NCBI GenBank assembly: GCA_002469765.1 | Contig: DKNS01000072.1 | Span: 1,128 to 8,964 of the forward strand | Origin: Flavobacteriales bacterium UBA7382 | GTDB taxonomy: Bacteria; Bacteroidota; Bacteroidia; Flavobacteriales_D; Sanyastnellaceae | DNA: 7,837 bases | Reading direction: 5' to 3' | Shown: piece by piece, positions 1 to 6,000 of the stretch | Layout of the letters: every line of letters starts with the position of its first letter | Position numbering within the stretch: the stretch's first letter is position 1 | The notes under the pieces: generated by a model | Seen by the model: only the letters and a program-made list of their open reading frames with translations | Databases searched by the model: none | What the model was told of the DNA's origin: nothing | Translations under genes and position numbers: made by a program

Positions 1-30
1 CTCACCAAGCACTTGACGCGTTCATGTGTC
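1..30 (+). promoter_or_regulatory. Short upstream stretch; no recognisable promoter or RBS
   Basis: Only 30 bases precede the preferred ATG. No purine-rich Shine-Dalgarno and no Bacteroidota -7 element (TAnnTTTG) is visible. The frame has no stop here (it reads L-T-K-H-L-T-R-S-C-V before Met1), so the sequence does not by itself exclude a start at TTG 13 or farther upstream. Confidence 0.4.
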
Positions 31-87
31 ATGAAGGTGTTGTTTGCAGCGATGTTTCTTGTGCCCACGGCTTTCGATTGCCTGGCT
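31..87 (+). other. Sec signal peptide (residues 1-19)
   Basis: The first residues, MKVLFAAMFLVPTAFDCLA, have a short basic n-region (Lys2), a hydrophobic core (residues 3-15) and a Cys-Leu-Ala end that fits signal peptidase I, giving a mature start at Glu20. Cys17 is preceded by Ala-Phe-Asp, which is a poor lipobox, so a lipoprotein is unlikely. Starting at TTG 13 would only add six residues (MTRSCV) in front and would not destroy the signal. Confidence 0.85.
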
Positions 88-3000
88 GAACAAACCTTCC
101 CTCCCACTGAAATGGCTGTTTCCGCCGCGCAAGTTTGTGTTGGAAATGACGTGACCGTCACCATTTTGAATCCGGACACCTTGGGTGCCAACACGCTTCA
201 GTCCGTGCCCTGGCAGATCAGCCACAACGGCTCCCTCCTGTCCAGTTCGGAATTGTCCAACTATCTCTTGCTCGACGTGACGACGGGATCGGCTCTGGAG
301 GATTGGTCGTTGTCCACTTCGTTGACGTTTGAAGTTCTTCAAGCAGGCTGCTACGACGTCTCGTTGGAAAATGGCTTCATGGAAGTGGCCACGAACAACC
401 CCGACCTCCCTCCCGTTCTTGCCCAAATCGTGACCCCGACCGAATTTACAGTGTCCGGAGTGCCAAACGCGCCTGTTGCAACCGACCTGATTTCGGTCTT
501 GTGTGCAGGTGATTTGTTCAGCGCCTCCATGTCGACGAGCTCCGCAGGACCAGCGACCACCACATTGTCGTACACCTTGATCGATCCTACGGGTGCAACG
601 TTGACCAACGCCACCACCATGGAGTCTGGCCTCGGATGCAACGGCCCTTCCTTGGACTTGGCGCTACTCCCCACCGCGCTGGAGACCTTTGGCACCCATT
701 TGCTCGCCATCAACGCAGAGAACACATGCGGCGTGTCTCTGCCCACCATCAAATCCGTGGAGGTCGTGGGGGCGCCGACATTCTCTTTGAGCACCACCCC
801 AGTTTGCAATGGTGAGAATGCCCTTGTCGTGAGTGACATTCAGGCCGTCGATTACACCAACCCCATCACTGGGACGCCCGAGGTGGCCTGGACCTGGAGC
901 AACGGAAATTCAAATTTGGGCTTGACGACTTTGATCAACCCGGCGAACGGAGATGTTGTGGAGCAGACCGTCGACCTGACCTACACCGTGACCGACGACG
1001 ACGGCACCAGCACGGCGACATGTTCCTCCTTGGCTTCCACCACCCAAGTGGTGCACACTCCTACCCCCCTTGAGCTGAGCTTCAACGGCGACTTCACAGT
1101 GTCCACTCTGTGCGCGGGCGACATCTTGGACGTCGCGGTCGTCAGCGGGTCCGCCTTCAACGAAACTGTGTCTTACAGCTGGTTCACGTCGGTGCCACCC
1201 AACGAAGCCGACGCCACCTCGCGGGTGTGGCAGGCGATCAACCAAAGCGTGGACATCACGTTGGGACAGAACTCAGTGTTCGACGACGGCACAACGTGTG
1301 ACAATTCCGATTCGCCCTTGGCCGTGACCATCCCAGTCAATGCCATTCCTAGCATCTCGTGGTCTGACGGAGACGACCTCGACGCGGCCTGTGCCGGAAG
1401 CACCGCCATGCTTGAGGTGAGCCTTGTCTCGTTCAGTGGTGCAGCCACCACGGTGTCGTGGACGTCCGCGCTCGGAGGAGCTGATCAAGAGCTCGACGGG
1501 AGCGGCGTGGTCACCTTGGAGCTGGACCTGCCTGAGGAGCAAACTGCTGGCAGTTTCTCAGTGTCCGTGGCGGCCATGGACGACGCAGGGTGTGCCAGCA
1601 ACGGGCTGGAAGGGTTTGTAGACGTTCGCGTCGCCGAGATTCCTGCTGGGGAATTCGAAGCCGCTTGCGAAGGGCAAGAAATCCAGCCCACCAATGTCCC
1701 AGAGGGCGGAAACCTGTCTTATTCCTGGACATACAACGAGCTCCCATTCAACGGTGAAGGGGCGTCAAGCTCCACCCCCACTTTCCCTGCGGTCAACTGC
1801 CTCGAAACCCCGAACATCGAACTCTCATTGACCACGTCCTACAATGTGGCCGGGGAAACGCTGACTTGCATGAGTGAGCCGCTTTCATTCCCCGTGGCTG
1901 TGACGCCCTTGGCGGAATTTACGCTGAGCCTTCCCGACGTGTTGTGTGCCGATTCCGAGGTCGAGCTTGGGGTGGTTGGCCCAGGATTGACTGCATTCCT
2001 CTGCGAAGAGGCGACCCTTGAATACGCCTGGGGTGTGGACCGAGGCAATGGATTTCAACCAGCAGGCACGGGTTCCAGCCTCGATTTAAACACGGGCGAT
2101 GCCGGGGCAGTGGTGGTCTCCGTGGAGGCCATCACCACAGGGTCTGCAGGGACGTGTATCAACACAGAAATTGTCGAGCTCAACATTGCAGCCAATCCTT
2201 CGCTTTCTCCATTCCCAGAGGGCCTCATGTTCTGCGAAGATGGAAGCCTGAATCTCGCCGCCACATTTGACGTCAACGAGAACGGAGGCGTCGCATACAA
2301 TTGGGAGCTTGGCGATTTGACCGCGTTCATACTGCAAGGACAAGGAAACCCCGAAGTGAGCCTTTCGCTCTCGGAGGAGAGCACAGCGAGCAACGGCACA
2401 ATCGGACTGTATGTGTTGGACGCCGCAGGTTGCCAAACGTCGACTGACATTGAATTCGACGTGTTGACGCTGCCTGTTCCTGGGTTGGTCAGCTGGGAAG
2501 ATGCCCCTGCCAGCGCGTGCTCTGGTGAGAGCGTCACCTTCAGCATAGGGGAGCCGCAACTCGACCCTGCTTTGGAACAAGGGGGCTACAACCACGTTTG
2601 GACCGCCACCAACGCGACTGGCGACGTGTTGCCCACAACCTCCACAACAGACCCCCTGAGCGTTCTGTTGACTGGGGTGAACATCCCCACGGCCGCTTGG
2701 ACACCTTCCTTGGAGCCGAGCCAGGTGACCTTGGAGTTGACGTTGAGCGATGGCCTTTGCTCCAGCTCAGCCACCTACACGGATGCCATTCAAATCTACC
2801 CTCGTCCCAGGGTCACGGCGGGCGATGCCGACCTCAGCATTTGCGCTGAAGACGATTGGACAGGCGTGCTGACCGGCGCCTCTTCCTTGGAATTCACGGG
2901 GCCTTTCACGTTCGTTGGCTACGAGGAATTTAGCAATGCATTGGGGGAAGTATTGTGGACCATGCCCTGGAGTGAAATTGGACCGCTCCATGCCCAAAAC

Positions 3001-6000
3001 GACCCCGTGAACTTCCCCACATCTTTCGAACTCACTGCCGTGTCTGACTTCAGCACACTGACCTGTGAAAACAACTGGACCTTGGATGTGTTGGTCCACG
3101 ACAACCCAGAAATCGCGGCCTTGCCCGCGGAAGTGGTGGTGTGTGACAATGGGAATCTCGAACTGAACGCTGAAGTCCTGCTGGATCCGAACGGAGGCCT
3201 GGACATCGCCTGGGATTTGGATGCGGTCGATGACTTCAACGCCGTTGTGTCCAACGGGGGGCAAACGCTGACCCTCACCCCCGTTGCAGGCTCTGACGCG
3301 ACAGGCGCAACAGTCATGCTGGTGACCACCGACGGAGAAGGTTGCTTGGCCCAAGGGTCCACAGCCTTGACAGTGCATGCAGCCCCTGCGCCCGTGAATG
3401 TGATGTTCTCCGACCTGGACTCTGCCATTTGTTCTGGGCAGTCCATCGTGTTGACCATGGATGAGCCGCTCTTGGACGGTTCAAGCACACTGGACAATTT
3501 TAGCTACACATGGACGGCCACAGGAAGCAACAACGAAGTGTACACTGTGACCCCGACCTCGACGTTCTTGGTGGATGAAGCCGGCGATTTGACTTTGGCA
3601 AACAGCCAAGGGTGGTCTTCAGACTTTGACCCGGTCACGGTGTCGTTTGAGCTCGACATGCACGACGGTGTGTGTGAAAGCACGTTCGCCTTCCAAGACC
3701 AAATCAGCTTGTACCCGTCTCCAAGCATCACCGTCCCCAACAATTTGGACTACCGCATGTGTGAAGGCTACGATTGGACTGGCCCAATTTCAGGCGCATC
3801 TTCGTTGTCGTACCTCAGCCCCTACACGGGCGAGCTTCTGGAAATCAGCTCCACCACAGGCACCATCGACTGGGTGATGCCTTGGTCTGAAGCCCAGGCG
3901 GCGCTCGAAGCCGGAGAGGCCACCGTCTTTGAACTGCTTGCAACTTCCGACTTTGGAGGGGCGGTGTGCACAGACACGTGGACCCTGACCTTGGATGTGG
4001 TCGGCAACCCCTTGATCAACCCCAACAACACCAGCGTGCCAGCGGAGATTTGTGTGGGCGAATCGGCGACCATCTCGTCTGGGATTGTCCAAGGATCGAG
4101 CAACGGCCAACCTTTGACATTCGTCTGGGGCAATGCGGGCGACGACCCCATCTTCAACGTCACCCCGCTCCAAAATGGGACCTCAGCCGGAATCATTGTG
4201 AACACGAACATCGCCACTCCGGACTCCGGAGATGTGACGTTCACTTTGACCGACGGGGCAGGGTGTCAAGCCGACACCACCTTGAGCGTGATCATCCACG
4301 AGCTTCCGACATTTGGCGCCCTGAACGCCATGCCTGACGCCGTCTGCACTGGTGAAGAAATTCAACTCACATTTTCCGGCATCGGCGTAGACGAGAACCT
4401 GAATGAGGCCGACGCCACATACACCTGGAGTGCAAGCGTGGATGGAAGCAACATTCCTGTGACGGGTGATGCCTTTTCTCTGGCCGTCATCCCTTCGGTC
4501 AACGCTGTGGTTGCGGCTGAATTCACGGAACCCACCCCGGTGGTGTTCGAGTTGACGGCAGGGTCGGATGGGTGCGTGGCAACGCAGACTTGGGACGACG
4601 TCGTCGTCGTGTACCCTGCTCCCCGCATCCAGAACAGCAACACCTATGTGTGCCAAGACCAAGAATGGTCCACGGTCATCACAGGACCAGAAACCTTGAT
4701 GACGCTGGGGCAGAATGGGCTTGACTCTTTGGTTTGGGAAGACAACGGCTCTGGCCAATTTGAAGTCACCCTGCCTGCTGACTACCTCGTCGCCCAGGGT
4801 GGACAATCTGTCCAGACATTCACCTTCCAAGGAGCCATCGAATACGAAGAAGCTGGCTTGACATGCGTCAGCAACAGCGCGCTGAACCTGTCACGGCGTC
4901 TTGCACCGTCCTTCACAGTGACCGGAGACGACACCAGCGGTCCTTCTGGGGACTTGGTGATGTGTGAAGGAAGTGATTTGACGCTCAACTCCTTCGTCGA
5001 CCAAAACGGCGCCACCGAGACATTCTCTTGGCAAGTCGACAACGGATATCCGCACCAAATCAACGAAGACGACACCTACTTCATCGACGTGCTTCCTCAA
5101 GCACCGCTGACCTCGGCCACCGTGGTGACAGGTGTGGCCTCTGTGGTCTACTCCGACTACAACTCCACGCTTCCTGAATTTGAATGTGTGGTGGAACAGC
5201 CTTGGTCGTTCACAGTGTTGCCCACGCCAAGCGTGGATTGGACCATTCCTGAATGGGCGTGCGACGGCACAAGCGTTCAAGTGGAAGTAGGGCTTGCCAC
5301 AGGGGCAGATTCCCTCGCGGGCGATGGACTCACATGGGATTGGGGTTGGAATACGAGCACCTTCAACGAAACAGTGCCCAGCGATGCGCCCACGAGCAGC
5401 ATTTCATTCCCTGCAGCGTACGAACCTTCCATCGACGGCATCCACGACCAAAATGTCAGCCTTGTCGTCACCGACAGCTACGGCTGTGTGTCCTTGCCTT
5501 CCACCCAGACCTTGTATGCCCTCGAATTCCCCGTTCTGAACCTTGAGACCCAATTGGCTTGCGATGGCGACACCGTCACTTGGGTGGCCTCCGGTGCCGA
5601 CGACTACACCTGGTTCGGCATCAGCGGCTTTGAGGATCCCTCGGAGGTTTTCAACTCTGGATACGCCGCCACAGGAACGGACGTTTCTGAACTGATTGTG
5701 GCCGGGATTGAAGAGCCCGTGACCGTGGAAGTGTCGGGGTCCATCCCCTACATCATCCCCGGCTCTGGCACATTTGCCTCGTGCTTCACATCGGCAATGA
5801 CGAACTCCAACCTCAGCGCCACTGCCTCTGAATTCGAGCTTCCTCTGCTGAACCCGGACTTCACGGTGGCACCTGTGTTCTGTGAAGGAGGGATCGTCGA
5901 CTTCTTGGATTTGAACGAAGGCGATGCCCCCTCAAGCACGTCATACTCGTTCTTCGCCACCACAGGCCTTGAATTGGACAACGTGCCCAGCAGTCAAACT

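Noticed and set aside
13..18. TTGACG resembling a sigma-70 -35 box
   Set aside because: It has no -10 partner before the start and Bacteroidota promoters use a different consensus; it lies at or inside the coding frame.
70..90. Lipoprotein signal around Cys17
   Set aside because: The residues before the cysteine (Ala-Phe-Asp) do not fit the L-[AS]-[GA]-C lipobox, while Cys-Leu-Ala fits signal peptidase I.
4597..4611. GTC triplet run (gacgacgtcgtcgtcgtg)
   Set aside because: It simply encodes Asp-Asp-Val-Val-Val-Val in a beta-strand of module 15; too short to be a microsatellite of interest.
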